Shown piece after piece: positions 28,707 through 38,533 of a stretch of 64,000 nt of DNA. How positions within the stretch are numbered: the first letter of the stretch is position 1; each line of letters begins with the position of its first letter. The notes beneath the pieces are model-generated. The model did no database searches. It saw only the letters and a list, made by a program, of their open reading frames with translations, and was not told the DNA's origin. The stretch spans positions 1-64,000 of the forward strand of contig NZ_JAAIJR010000006.1 of assembly GCF_010915725.1 (NCBI RefSeq). Reading direction: 5' to 3'. The translations under genes and the position numbers were made by a program. Source of the DNA: Thiorhodococcus mannitoliphagus. Lineage in GTDB: Bacteria; Pseudomonadota; Gammaproteobacteria; Chromatiales; Chromatiaceae.

Positions 28707-29465
28707 ATGAGTCAAACCCCATTGCGCGTCGGCGTCGGCGGTCCAGTCGGCTCGGGCAAGACCGCCCTGCTCGACCTGCTCTGCAAACGCCTGCGCGACC
28801 GCTTTGAGATCGCCGTGGTGACCAACGACATCTATACGCGCGAGGACGCCGAATTCCTGATCCGCAGCCAGGCGCTGCCGGCCGAGCGCATCGTCGGTGT
28901 CGAGACCGGCGGCTGTCCGCACACCGCGATTCGCGAGGACGCCTCGATGAACCTGGCCGCGGTCGAGGACCTCCAGCAGCAGTTCCCCAACCTGGATGTC
29001 GTCTTCGTCGAGAGCGGCGGCGACAACCTCAGCGCAACGTTCAGCCCGGAGCTGGCGGACCTGACCATCTACGTGATCGACGTCGCCGAGGGCGAGAAGA
29101 TCCCGCGCAAAGGCGGACCCGGCATCACCCGCTCGGATCTCCTGGTCATCAACAAAATCGACCTCGCACCACACGTCGGCGCCTCGCTGGAGGTGATGGA
29201 GCAGGACAGCCGCCGGATGCGCGGGGAGCGGCCTTTCGTCTTCACCAATCTGAAGACAGGGGAAGGCAGCGAGGCCGTCATGGATTTCGTCATCGAGCGT
29301 GGGATGCTCCCCGATCGCACAATGCCGGACTATCGACCACGGCACCGAGAGCGGGCAGGAATTCCAGCTTCACTTTCTCCAGAGCCTGAGCATGGACAAG
29401 TGGTTTCACAGTCCCGCCAACCGATACCACCCCCAACGCCAACCAGGCTCAAGCACTCGATCTGA
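28707..29465 (+). CDS. ureG: Urease accessory GTPase UreG with an abnormal C-terminal extension
   Basis: GTP-dependent nickel-insertion protein. P-loop [27 protein letters not shown], the metal-binding [15 protein letters not shown] (CPH) and the NKIDL guanine-specificity motif are intact. Ordinary UreG is ~205 residues and ends about where GMLP occurs here (~residue 202); this frame runs on for ~50 residues of low-complexity Pro/Arg/Gln sequence with no family similarity. The usual stop appears lost, probably by the same rearrangement that left the glycosyltransferase stub downstream. GTPase function may be retained. RBS is GAGGAG. Confidence 0.9.
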   Translation: MSQTPLRVGVGGPVGSGKTALLDLLCKRLRDRFEIAVVTNDIYTREDAEFLIRSQALPAERIVGVETGGCPHTAIREDASMNLAAVEDLQQQFPNLDVVFVESGGDNLSATFSPELADLTIYVIDVAEGEKIPRKGGPGITRSDLLVINKIDLAPHVGASLEVMEQDSRRMRGERPFVFTNLKTGEGSEAVMDFVIERGMLPDRTMPDYRPRHRERAGIPASLSPEPEHGQVVSQSRQPIPPPTPTRLKHSI

Positions 29466-29582
29466 TCCAGCAGATCCGCCTCTAGTCAGACGCATACGCC
29501 CAGATTCTATCGAAACACCACCAGGATCAATCACATAACGCTTCGCATCAGTAAAACTTCGGCTTAGCGCGCTGCAGAGGAC

Positions 29583-29921
29583 GTGCGACGTCGTCTGCCT
29601 GCCTTCAATAGAGCGAACAGAGCTTTCGGACTCGTTAAATTAGAAGCCATGCGCTTTGCGAGGCCTACAGTGATCAGCGACATCCCTGGCTCCGGCATGG
29701 GCTGGATGGCCCGCTATGCCGGCAATGGCCTCCTGATCGAACCAGGCGATGCCGGCGCGCTTGCGGCTGCGGTCAGTAGGCTGCGGGGATACCAACCATG
29801 GCGAGGCGAGCTGGGCTCAACGGGACGGGCCGCGCTGATGGATAGGCTGGGAATCGCGCGGGTCGCTCAAGAAATTTTCGGCCCTCTATCGAGAGATGCT
29901 TGGCCCAAGCGCAAGGCATGA
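29583..29921 (+). pseudogene. C-terminal fragment of a GT-B glycosyltransferase
   Basis: The frame carries only the nucleotide-sugar-binding end of a family 4-type glycosyltransferase: AFGLVKLEAMRFARPTVISD (the EAFG-hh-hEAM motif) followed by GNGLLIEPGDAGALAAAV. A normal gene would have ~250 more residues upstream. There is no ribosome-binding site. It sits immediately after the extended ureG, consistent with a deletion junction. Confidence 0.7.
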
Positions 29922-29933
29922 CGGGCTTTGAGC

Positions 29934-31391
29934 TTATCCCGAGTGCACCACGCTTGTTTGGCGGGAGTCGGCAGTTTCTCGCTCAGCGCCAACCTGACCC
30001 CAAGCCAGCCATAGACAAAGGAAATAGAATACGTAGACCGGCATGAAGTGCAAAAGCAACCGGCCAATGCTGGTTCCTTGCTCTGCCCAGCGGTAGGCAT
30101 CTGTCATGAAAAACAGAAAGAAGAGAGCAATCACGCTTCCGAGCACAAGCGCCAGCTGCGCCCATAGCCAGCGCTTACCCAGGTTTTTGGCGAGCGTGAA
30201 CATGCCAACGGCAATCGCGGGAAACAGCAGATATCCAAGCAGATGCCAATTTCCGTAGACCAGTAGGCTGTTTGCCGTTGGCGCCCAGCTATCGTGGAAG
30301 CCAAGCTCGAACTGGCCGAGCATAGAGATTTTGATCTGGCTCGACGATAGCTCGATGGATCCAATCCAAGGGAGCGTCAGCGCGAGCCCCCCCGCAGCGA
30401 CGACCAACACAGGGCCGATTGTCGCCGCAACAGCCAAGAGAGCAGCCGAGCGCGCGCTCAGCGTGGCTGCAAGAAGCGCCGGAACAAGAAGGATTGCCCA
30501 AACAAGGCCCTCAGCCTTGAGCAGCGGACTGAAGAGCGCAAAGCCCAGCGCCAGGATTGCCTGACGGGAATCCCCACTCCGCACCCACTGAAAAAGTGCG
30601 ATCGCCCCCAGACCGAATACGCTCGCCATCCAGATATCGGCATAGCCTGCCAGCGCGACTTGAGTATCCAGCAACGGCAACGAGAGAAGCGTCCATGTCG
30701 CAACCAAACTAGGCAGCGGTTCGGCTCCCCATGCGCGAGCCTGGCCATAAAAGCCAAGACCAAGGGCCAAAATGCAGCCCAGCCAGGGCAAGTTCGCCGC
30801 CGTTTCGCTCCAGCTCCCGTAACCAAGTGTCGGCCAAAGCGCCAGCAGTGAGATCGTGTCGGGATATCGCCAAGCGGCAATCGTATAAGAATGGCCCGAT
30901 GGATCTTGGAGCCAATCCGCTGGCGATACAAAAGGAGCTAGCCACCCGATCTCTGACCACGCTTTGGCCCGGAGCGCCCAAGTCGTCCACGCATCCCATG
31001 GCGTCAGCGGCTCCCACCAAATCTCCAACGCCAGGGCACCAAAGCGCGCGAGGAGCCAGGCGAGTAGGCCGATGTAGACAAAGCCTTGCCAGGACAGCGC
31101 TTTTGGACGTGGCAGCGCACCGAAGCCAACAGGCCAGCCACGCCAAAGTCGTCGCACGCCGAGCAGAGCGAGCAGCCCAAGCGCCATCATTGATGACCAG
31201 AAGGCCACCGGCAGGCCTAGTGGGGAGAGCAATCGGAGCAAGACCACACTGACAAATGCTGCCAGGAAATAGCCATACCCAAGGGAGATCGGCCAAACGG
31301 CAGCCCGTCCGGCTCCGAGAAAGAGGCGCATCCAGACGATACCGCTGAGCCACGGGATCAGTATCGCCAGAACCACACCACCCCACCCCAT
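29934..31391 (-). CDS. Polytopic membrane protein, GT-C glycosyltransferase-like
   Basis: A 485-residue protein with about 12 predicted TM helices. A soluble-facing loop after the third or fourth helix reads LEIWWEPLTPWDAWTTWALRAKAW, an acidic-aromatic loop reminiscent of GT-C fold enzymes that use polyprenyl-phosphate sugars; the catalytic assignment is tentative. The start at 31391 (not the GTG 6 bases before) has GAGGAGG at ideal spacing, and it overlaps the upstream gene stop. It is likely co-transcribed with 31394-32623 and the GT4 gene. Confidence 0.8.
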   Translation of the reverse strand: MGWGGVVLAILIPWLSGIVWMRLFLGAGRAAVWPISLGYGYFLAAFVSVVLLRLLSPLGLPVAFWSSMMALGLLALLGVRRLWRGWPVGFGALPRPKALSWQGFVYIGLLAWLLARFGALALEIWWEPLTPWDAWTTWALRAKAWSEIGWLAPFVSPADWLQDPSGHSYTIAAWRYPDTISLLALWPTLGYGSWSETAANLPWLGCILALGLGFYGQARAWGAEPLPSLVATWTLLSLPLLDTQVALAGYADIWMASVFGLGAIALFQWVRSGDSRQAILALGFALFSPLLKAEGLVWAILLVPALLAATLSARSAALLAVAATIGPVLVVAAGGLALTLPWIGSIELSSSQIKISMLGQFELGFHDSWAPTANSLLVYGNWHLLGYLLFPAIAVGMFTLAKNLGKRWLWAQLALVLGSVIALFFLFFMTDAYRWAEQGTSIGRLLLHFMPVYVFYFLCLWLAWGQVGAERETADSRQTSVVHSG

Positions 31392-31393
31392 CG

Positions 31394-32623
31394 TCACGAC
31401 CTCCTCTCGATCGCAAACAGATCACCGAAGCGCGGATCCGCGCAGACACGACGGGCATTCAATTGCCCCGAAAGCAGCCGGCTGATTGCTCCTCGCAAAT
31501 CCTTCTGACTTGATACCGCTGGACGCAAGATCAGAAGGTAGTCACCCTCTGCGAGCCTGGCGCTCGGGTCAGGTGTCTCACCCAGCCAAACATTGTGAGG
31601 CAGAAGATGATACTTGAGCCGACTCGGCCCATAGGCGTCCGCCTCGGAGGAGAGCATCAGAATCCTGGCAGGATCATCCGGGAGACATCCTCGGATAGAT
31701 TCCACAAAGGGATAGAACGCCCGGTCCCGGCTCGACATCCATCGCTCCGGCTGCGTCTTGTCTGCGTAGAGCGTTTGGGCGTGAGCCAGCCGATCCCAAA
31801 GCATGCCTTGCCAGCGGAGATCTAAGAGCGCCCAGCCCGCCAGCCAAATCATCAAATAGGGCGCCAAACTCGTGCGCCTGCGCCACGAGGGATTCAACCC
31901 GAAAAAGACGAGGCTCGCAAAGCCAGACCAGAGAGCAACGAGCACCACGGGAGAAAACCCCGTAAATGGCGTACCGGTGGACGCGAAGTTGATCGATCGG
32001 CTGGTCCAACCAGGGTCGCGGCTCCAATCATTTTCGATGCGCTTAAACAAGTCACGCACATCCTGTGCAGAATCGCGCGACAGCTCCAAGCGCTCGACTT
32101 CAAGCGGGCCTTTCAGCTCACCCACGATAACGAGGCCAATCGCCACAATCTTTCCGCACCAATCAGGGTCGGCCTTCAAGTCGATCTGACTGCTGGAGCG
32201 TTCTTCTGCAGCGAGTAGGCGATCCTGGACTTGCTTCGGACTCGCAGCGGTCGACCAAATCAGCCGAAGCTCTTGACCATGCTGCAAACCTTGGATCTTC
32301 CAGCTGAGCTGATCGTACTGGTCAGCGGAAAATGGGCGCACGGCCGCTTGGACGGTGACGATTCTGTTTGGGGAAGCCGCAAAGACGGTTACGCCATTGG
32401 CGCTGTCGCGACCTTTTCCCGCAACGAGTTGAAGATCGCCGCCCGCGAGGACCAAGACCGGAGCAGCGGTCGAGAGCTGGACGAGCCACAGAAATGCGAG
32501 CAGACAGAGCCCGGCGCCGAGCACCGCGACAAGAAGGCTCAATGGCAGGCGCCACCTTCCCAATATTCGACGAGCGAGCAGGGCCACGTGAATCTCCTTG
32601 GCCGAAGCTAAGACGCTGACCAC
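31394..32623 (-). CDS. Membrane protein of the polysaccharide locus (unknown function)
   Basis: A 409-residue protein with a TM helix near the N-terminus (~28-52), a ~150-residue extracytoplasmic domain, two to three TM helices around 225-275 and a C-terminal soluble domain (DDPARILMLSSEADAYGPSRLKYHLLP). I recognise no family by name. Its overlap with the GT-C-like gene and proximity to the GT4 gene suggest a role in building or exporting a glycan. Confidence 0.75.
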   Translation of the reverse strand: MVSVLASAKEIHVALLARRILGRWRLPLSLLVAVLGAGLCLLAFLWLVQLSTAAPVLVLAGGDLQLVAGKGRDSANGVTVFAASPNRIVTVQAAVRPFSADQYDQLSWKIQGLQHGQELRLIWSTAASPKQVQDRLLAAEERSSSQIDLKADPDWCGKIVAIGLVIVGELKGPLEVERLELSRDSAQDVRDLFKRIENDWSRDPGWTSRSINFASTGTPFTGFSPVVLVALWSGFASLVFFGLNPSWRRRTSLAPYLMIWLAGWALLDLRWQGMLWDRLAHAQTLYADKTQPERWMSSRDRAFYPFVESIRGCLPDDPARILMLSSEADAYGPSRLKYHLLPHNVWLGETPDPSARLAEGDYLLILRPAVSSQKDLRGAISRLLSGQLNARRVCADPRFGDLFAIERRS

Positions 32624-32647
32624 ATAAGCCAGATCGAGTCTGACTCG

Positions 32648-33802
32648 TTAAGCGTGCCCAGGGTGTAGCGAGGTGAAAACCGATTCATATGATCTAACCA
32701 TACGCGAAATGGACAACTGCTCGGCGCGGTCTCGCCCAAGCATCGAGAGCCTCTGCAGCTTCGCCGGATCCGCCAGCAATGTCGCGATCGCGTCCGCGAG
32801 AGCGGACACATCGCCAGGCGGGGTCAAGACGCCAAAATGGTTCTGGCCAATGACTTCCCTAGGTCCATAGGGACAGTCCGTCGCAATCACCGGAGTCCCG
32901 CAAGCCATGGCTTCGAGCATCGTATAGCCAAACCCTTCGAACTGACAGGTGTGCACATAGAGTTGTGCGCGCCCGATGTACGGGTAGACGTTGTAGCGAT
33001 GGCCCACGAACACGACACGCCCCGCCAACCCCCACTCCTCGACTTGCGACTCCATTGCATCCCGATCAGGACCTTCGCCGACCACGATCAAGGCCGCTGG
33101 CTGCCGCTCTTGCAGGAGTTTGAAGGCTCTCAATAGGACCCACAGGTCTTTCTCGGGGGCCAGCCTCGCTGCAACACATAGGCGCGGCAGACCCCGAGGA
33201 AGTCGCTCAAGCTCTGGCGCCAACTCTCGAGCTGCGGTCCGGACAGCATCGCTGTCGATCCCATTCGCAATCACGACAGTCCGTCTGCGCGAGCCAAAGA
33301 ACCGACGAGACAGCTCCCGCGCGGTCCCCTCCGACGGCACAACCACACGATTCGCCAGCCGAGCCGTACCGCCGACCGCGAAGCGGAGGAATACATTGCG
33401 GCGCAGTCCAGACTCGTAGCGACGCATGTGCTCGAAGACCGGCCCACGGTAGCTCGCCACGGTCTTGGTCGATACGCTCGCGGCCCGAGCCCCCAAGACA
33501 GCAAGTGCCGCGGAGTAGTGCATCATGCCGAGGATTAGATCCGGCTGTGATTGATCTATTAGCCGCGCGCTTGCACGAACGTCTTCTAGGAGGTCGCTGG
33601 GAGTCGAATACCAGCCCCTTTTGATAGACGGGCCCGTATCGACGAAGGAATCCATGGGCGACGCGAGTAGGTCACGCAGCGCCGCAGGCGCAGCGACGGT
33701 GACGTGGTTGACGACATCCCGGTCCAGATGTCTCAGGAGATTCTGCGTCGTGCGCTCGGCACCGCCGAATACCGATGCCAGATGAAAGATCAAGAGACGC
33801 AT
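32648..33802 (-). CDS. Glycosyltransferase family 4 (GT-B fold)
   Basis: A 384-residue enzyme. N-terminal RLLIFHLASVFGGAERTTQNLL contains the GGAER loop; the middle AARLAPEKDLWVLLRAFKLL begins the nucleotide-sugar domain; QFEGFGYTMLEAMACGTPVIATD is the diagnostic E-x7-E region. It transfers a sugar from an NDP donor to a lipid-linked or surface glycan. The start at 33802 is taken because the first beta-strand begins there. Confidence 0.9.
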   Translation of the reverse strand: MRLLIFHLASVFGGAERTTQNLLRHLDRDVVNHVTVAAPAALRDLLASPMDSFVDTGPSIKRGWYSTPSDLLEDVRASARLIDQSQPDLILGMMHYSAALAVLGARAASVSTKTVASYRGPVFEHMRRYESGLRRNVFLRFAVGGTARLANRVVVPSEGTARELSRRFFGSRRRTVVIANGIDSDAVRTAARELAPELERLPRGLPRLCVAARLAPEKDLWVLLRAFKLLQERQPAALIVVGEGPDRDAMESQVEEWGLAGRVVFVGHRYNVYPYIGRAQLYVHTCQFEGFGYTMLEAMACGTPVIATDCPYGPREVIGQNHFGVLTPPGDVSALADAIATLLADPAKLQRLSMLGRDRAEQLSISRMVRSYESVFTSLHPGHA

Positions 33803-34037
33803 TCTGGGGCCGCCAGATAACGGGTCATGCAGCAAGACCAGGAGACAGGAGACACGCCAAGGTTGCTGACGACCGGGCTCGCTGGAAAGCAAGGAAGGAT
33901 GGCGCGCAGGGCCTGACGACCGAGATCCTCAGCAGACGTTGGTCGCTGGAGCCTGCAGGCCACCAATGCAGTCAGCACAAGATCGCCTAGTGCGGAGATG
34001 TCCGGGCCCCATTGGCAGCCCGGCCCGTACGATTGCG

Positions 34038-35843
34038 CTAGTAGACGGTAAAGACGATGTCTTTGGACTCGATACGAAACTCCTTGTACCAGTCACCATC
34101 GACCCACAGCCACACGCTGCTCACCGTTACCTCTTTCTCCGGCTTGCTGACGACCTCACCGGTTGTCGGAAGCTTGTACGAAGGGATGGATGCGCGCAGC
34201 TTCACCTGCAGCTCCGCCCTTGCGCCATTGATATCGATGCTATCTATCTTTGCGGATTCGTACTTGATCATTCCGGTCTTCGTCAGATAGTCCCGCATCG
34301 ACATACGCGCCCTGAAAAACGGATCCTGAAGGGCATAGGCATCCTTGTAGTCGTCGTTCATGACGGCGGTCCAGAACGCTTGCGCACGCTTGCGCACCGC
34401 CTCGACTCGCTCAGCTTTGGTCGGTAGATCGGCGGGCTCTGGCTCGGTGTAATCGGCCAGTTCTGGCCACGAGAGGCCAACGCGCACGATCTGTCGAGTG
34501 CTCAGGGTGTCATTCTCGTAGCGACCGGCAAGCACTGCGAAGTGACTACCGTCCTTGTAGATGCCGTTCAGCTTGCCATCCATGCCAAAGTTCTTGCCGG
34601 GATCAACGGGCAACCGCACGTTACTAGCAGCCCAAGTCCGACCGTAATCCTTGGACAAGCTCGCGTAGAGTGATCCGCGAATATTGCGCCAATCTTCCCA
34701 AACCACCACAACTTGGCCGGGCTCGGAGCCAAAAGCGACCGAAGGATCCTTGGCGTGGAACGCCCGAAGGTCGACGCTGCCGTCAGTCGTCGCACCTGCA
34801 TCGGCCGGGGCTGGCCGACGCAAAGGTTCCGGCTTGGACCAGGTTGTGCCATTGTCCTCGGAGCGGAGAAGGAAGACGTCGCGTTTCGATTTCACGCCAT
34901 CCTTTCGCTCAAGGGCCGAGATCGCGAGGATGATGTGACCCGAGCCGTCCGCGGCACGCTGCAGGCTAGCGATGGACATAGCCTCAAGTCCTTCGAAGCC
35001 AAAACGAGTCCAGCTCTTCCCGGTGTCGTCCGAGTAAGCACCTTCCAGTCGATAGTCCGCTCGCTCCTCGCCAGATTGCCCAACCCAAAGGACAAACCAC
35101 CGCGACCCGCTGCGAAACGACTCGAGCAATGGGGCGATGGTCGCTATTTCGGAGATGGTCACTGCCGGGCCAAAGCCCGCCTGATCCGCCTCACCACCGC
35201 CGGACGCAGGCCGGTAGCGCGCGACGATACGCTTAGGCGATGCGTCTCGCAGCCAGCTAAACACCATGACACCGCCAGTCTCATCCGTCACCATGGACGG
35301 ATAGATGCCCGGCATGACGAGCTCCGTAGGCGAGAGGCTTTCGCTCGACCGATGCCACGTCCGATGGTAAAGATTGTAGGGTGAGCCGGTCGGCTCCCCC
35401 GTCTCCTCACCGTACCAGAGCAGGTGAAGAAGACCGGCTCCATCCGCTTCGGCCCGGATACGGGCGAGAGGCTCCGTACCCGCTCCGATTTCGAGAGGCG
35501 ACATATCAGGAAGGGTCGAGTCAACAAGATAGAGCCCCTTCTTCGGCATCTTGTCGCGCCAAAGCAGATCGACACCACCTCCCATCGCCTCTAGCCCGAG
35601 GCCCGAGGGCGCCTGCCCCCTCTCCTCCGGCTGGAAGGACTGCTCGCGCCCATCCGGGTAGCGGAGCCTAAGCCGGCGATTCGCGTCGTAGTAGGCCAGC
35701 CAAAGTCGACCACCTTCGTCGACACGATAGTCCCATTGACTCTTAGCGCCCAGCGGATGCGCGGTTAAGGCTTCGACCGGCTCGGCGGCCTGGACGGCAA
35801 AGGCAATGGCCAAACTACCGACTAGGCACAACGGGCGTGCCAT
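34038..35843 (-). CDS. Secreted Asp-box (BNR/sialidase-like) beta-propeller protein
   Basis: A 601-residue exported protein with a signal peptide (MARPLCLVGSLAIAFAVQAA). At least three Asp-box motifs of form SxDxGxxW are visible: SDDTGKSW, SEDNGTTW and SKDYGRTW, typical of sialidase-type propellers but also of non-enzymatic ones. A C-terminal ~120-residue domain (RAQAFWTAVMNDDYKDAYAL...) resembles an NTF2-like fold. I see no arginine triad that I can assign, so calling it a sialidase would be overreach. Located among glycan genes. Confidence 0.78.
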   Translation of the reverse strand: MARPLCLVGSLAIAFAVQAAEPVEALTAHPLGAKSQWDYRVDEGGRLWLAYYDANRRLRLRYPDGREQSFQPEERGQAPSGLGLEAMGGGVDLLWRDKMPKKGLYLVDSTLPDMSPLEIGAGTEPLARIRAEADGAGLLHLLWYGEETGEPTGSPYNLYHRTWHRSSESLSPTELVMPGIYPSMVTDETGGVMVFSWLRDASPKRIVARYRPASGGGEADQAGFGPAVTISEIATIAPLLESFRSGSRWFVLWVGQSGEERADYRLEGAYSDDTGKSWTRFGFEGLEAMSIASLQRAADGSGHIILAISALERKDGVKSKRDVFLLRSEDNGTTWSKPEPLRRPAPADAGATTDGSVDLRAFHAKDPSVAFGSEPGQVVVVWEDWRNIRGSLYASLSKDYGRTWAASNVRLPVDPGKNFGMDGKLNGIYKDGSHFAVLAGRYENDTLSTRQIVRVGLSWPELADYTEPEPADLPTKAERVEAVRKRAQAFWTAVMNDDYKDAYALQDPFFRARMSMRDYLTKTGMIKYESAKIDSIDINGARAELQVKLRASIPSYKLPTTGEVVSKPEKEVTVSSVWLWVDGDWYKEFRIESKDIVFTVY

Positions 35844-35949
35844 GTGCTTCGTACTCCAACCTAGAATGTTCACGCAGGTCCCCCGCAATAAAAAAGACGA
35901 CCAAGCATCCTTGAAATCAGGTCTGGCCAAGACAGGAAGTGCAACAGAA

Positions 35950-35971
35950 GAGGCCGCCCGAAGGCGGCCTC
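35950..35971 (-). terminator. Intrinsic terminator of the surface-protein gene
   Basis: GAGGCCGCC-CGAA-GGCGGCCTC, a 9-bp stem with tetraloop; in the minus-strand sense it is followed by TTCTGTT. It lies 84 bases after the stop of the gene at 36055. Confidence 0.75.
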
Positions 35972-36054
35972 GAATCGCATCATGACCGTCGAGTCAGCGA
36001 ATCAGCACAAAGCCTTCTTCGCTAACTCTGAAGTGACGACCAAAGAGGTCGTTC

Positions 36055-37020
36055 TTACATAGGCGCGATCATCTCGGCATTGTTGTAGGTACCGCCAACG
36101 GGCTCACCGTTGAAGGTATCACCCATGTTGTACTCGAGCTTGATAACCACAGCGCCGGTTCCGCCAGCAGCAGCCGAACCTTCGTTATAAACCTGCGCCC
36201 AACCACCGGTCGGCTCCAGGGTATCGTAGGTGATCGGGCTGAGCAGATCTTCGACATCGACGCGACCAACGCAGACGACGTTGACCGGCAGCGCACCCGA
36301 GATCGGGTTCTCGTCGCGATCATAGACCTCTGTGGTTCCGGCGCTGCCCAGCCAGATGGTGGCTTCCAGGCTGCTAGTACCATTCGGTGCCATGTCGACG
36401 CCGACCGGAGTTACGAAGAATGCCGTCTCGAATTCGTCGAACGGCAGCAGGTTGACCTGAGCGCCGTACTCGGACGCGTAGCCGGAGTAGTTGTAATTAG
36501 TCGCATCGTTGGAATAGGCCTGGTAGCCCCACGCAGCGCCACTGCCGTACTCGAACACGAAGACTTCGCCGCTGAGGGTGTCTTCGCCGGTGCTGCTGTC
36601 GTTGTCGTCAACCAGGAGGTAGGCGCGAGCCGGCAGCTGAGTGGCGGCGAAAGCAAAGGTAGCGGTCCCCCAGTCGTTGTTGATGCCCGGGTCGTTAAAC
36701 AGTACGCCCTGAGTCTCGGAGCCGAACTTGCCGCTGACGTCGAACGTCTGGATGTCATTCGGGCTGGTGGGACGACGCACGTCGAACTCGACGCAGGGAG
36801 CAGCCTTGTCTTCGGCGGCGGCCTTGCTCTTGTAGTAGAGACGGTAGTGCAGCTCGTTAGCAGCCTGTCCGGTATTCACGACGCTCACGACCGAGGCAAC
36901 GGTTTCGCTCAGCGCGAGATACGGGAAGAAGACGCTGTCCGCCTGAGCGGTTTGGATGCCGACTGCCGAGGCGCCGATGGCCGCCGCAACCGCGGATGCG
37001 AGTGTGGATTTTGCAAACAT
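36055..37020 (-). CDS. Secreted protein, probably an abundant surface protein (unknown family)
   Basis: A 321-residue exported protein. It has a clear signal peptide (MFAKSTLASAVAAAIGASA... cleaved after TAQA) and strong AGGAGA ribosome-binding site, and it has its own terminator. The mature protein is acidic, rich in Asn/Gly/Tyr/Thr with few Lys/Arg and just two Cys (PCVEFDV, NVVCVGRV) that may form a disulfide, as in S-layer or outer-surface proteins. I do not recognise a domain. Codon use looks biased to a narrow set, compatible with high expression. It sits beside a GT41 and a GNAT gene. The 37021-37450 gap upstream is AT-richer than its surroundings and holds its promoter; I see nothing else in it. 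Confidence 0.75.
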   Translation of the reverse strand: MFAKSTLASAVAAAIGASAVGIQTAQADSVFFPYLALSETVASVVSVVNTGQAANELHYRLYYKSKAAAEDKAAPCVEFDVRRPTSPNDIQTFDVSGKFGSETQGVLFNDPGINNDWGTATFAFAATQLPARAYLLVDDNDSSTGEDTLSGEVFVFEYGSGAAWGYQAYSNDATNYNYSGYASEYGAQVNLLPFDEFETAFFVTPVGVDMAPNGTSSLEATIWLGSAGTTEVYDRDENPISGALPVNVVCVGRVDVEDLLSPITYDTLEPTGGWAQVYNEGSAAAGGTGAVVIKLEYNMGDTFNGEPVGGTYNNAEMIAPM

Positions 37021-37450
37021 TGCTGAATTTCTCCTGTGATTCACACGCTATAAGCTACTAGAGTTTTTGAACGTATTTCGGATTTTTGACCTCTACCCGA
37101 AATGGCGGTAGCAAAGCAAGGCCGCATCGCTACATCTGAAACGCATGCCACGCTAGCTCGCGGCTCGATCAGGAGTCTACACCACAAATTGTTGTTGTCA
37201 ACCCACAAGGATCGATTAAAAGCGACGTCGCGCCACGCTCAGGCAGGCGACGAAGCCCGTAAAAACACTGACGAAACCCTGCAACTGCGGTTTCCTAGTC
37301 GGACCACCAAGTCAATTGTCGCAACAACGCAACAGTTGACATAAAAGTCGCCACACCGGATGCCGGTCTGCGGGAGCCCTGAACTCGTGCCCCACCCGGG
37401 ATGGGAGGAGCGCGACGCGTGGGGACTCGCCGTCGAGCGGACGCGGGGGG

Positions 37451-38404
37451 TCAAAAGATATCAACATCGCCCATGGTGTAGTAGAGAGTACTTCTCGCAT
37501 ACGGCGTCTCGAATTCACTCTCCCAGCACATATGTGCGGCCACGACCGGGGTTTGCTTAAACTCGGCGTCGAAACACTCGCGCCACCCCAGAGGCAGCCA
37601 GACACGAGCATCCCCGCCGGCCGCTCCGTCGAGCACATGCCAGGCCACGGCTTGCAGCGCCTTGGTCAGCAGAGACTGCGGTAAGAGAATATCTATCAGC
37701 AGAAAACGCTCCCCATCGGACCGTGCGACGACCCATCCCACGAGCCGGCCGAAGCGATAGACTCCCAGAAGTTGATAGGTCCGAAGCGGACATGAAGCAT
37801 ACCGCCATTGGAGATATTGGCGATCACGCACCAGACTCAAGGGCAAATCGGCGTTTCTAGCGCGCCAAAAATTGTCGAGTCGGCCATCATCCCAACGCAA
37901 CGGCGCGACGCGCCACAAGTGGAAACGCGACTTTCGAGGAACGACCTCCGATTCCATGGCAACTTCGATCTGCGCGTACACACCGGCCCGCTCACCCACC
38001 AGATATGGACCCCGCCCTGGATAGCCATAGCGAAACGACCCCGGTAGATCCGCCTCCGCGCGGGACAAAAGCTCTCGCAGCAAGCGCGTGAACAGATTGG
38101 CCCGCCCGATCCCACCGCGATGCGCGGGATGCACCATGACGTCGCAAACCTGAACAAAAGGGATGATTCGGCCGCGATGAACACCTGGCAGAGTGACTGC
38201 CCCGGCGTGCGCGACGATCTGCCCCAACGCGTCCCGCGCGACAAGCGATCGAGCCCCGTTAAACGCTCCCAACAAGGCCTTGCTGTCATGGAACTTCCAC
38301 TGCCATGTCTCGCGCCTTCTGCGCTCGCCGAACACGGTCTCGAACAGATCGATCAGCTCGGGCACGTCATCGGCGGACGCTGTTTCGATACGATAATCGC
38401 GCAT
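37451..38404 (-). CDS. GNAT-family N-acetyltransferase
   Basis: A 317-residue protein. N-terminal RIETASADDVPELIDLFETVFG and VCDVMVHPAHRGGIGRANLFTRLL form a GNAT acetyl-CoA site (R/Q-x-x-G-x-G/A variant), the C-terminal half being a second GNAT-like lobe. This long two-lobed type is common in polysaccharide clusters, where it may acetylate amino sugars. The start at 38404 is chosen because the first beta strand begins there. Confidence 0.78.
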   Translation of the reverse strand: MRDYRIETASADDVPELIDLFETVFGERRRRETWQWKFHDSKALLGAFNGARSLVARDALGQIVAHAGAVTLPGVHRGRIIPFVQVCDVMVHPAHRGGIGRANLFTRLLRELLSRAEADLPGSFRYGYPGRGPYLVGERAGVYAQIEVAMESEVVPRKSRFHLWRVAPLRWDDGRLDNFWRARNADLPLSLVRDRQYLQWRYASCPLRTYQLLGVYRFGRLVGWVVARSDGERFLLIDILLPQSLLTKALQAVAWHVLDGAAGGDARVWLPLGWRECFDAEFKQTPVVAAHMCWESEFETPYARSTLYYTMGDVDIF

Positions 38405-38533
38405 ACTGCGTGTCGACCTCGAACTTGACGGGGCATTTTGGAAGCAGCCTACGTCCAGGACCCGCACATAAAAAGGCGCAATCGCTAAGAAGGGCGCCCA
38501 ACTTGAGCACGCCGTGCTTGGGATGTTCTGTGA

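Noticed and set aside
34002-34023. CCGGGC-N10-GCCCGG hairpin after the Asp-box gene
   Set aside because: Only a 6-bp stem with a 10-base loop and no U-run; too weak to call a terminator.
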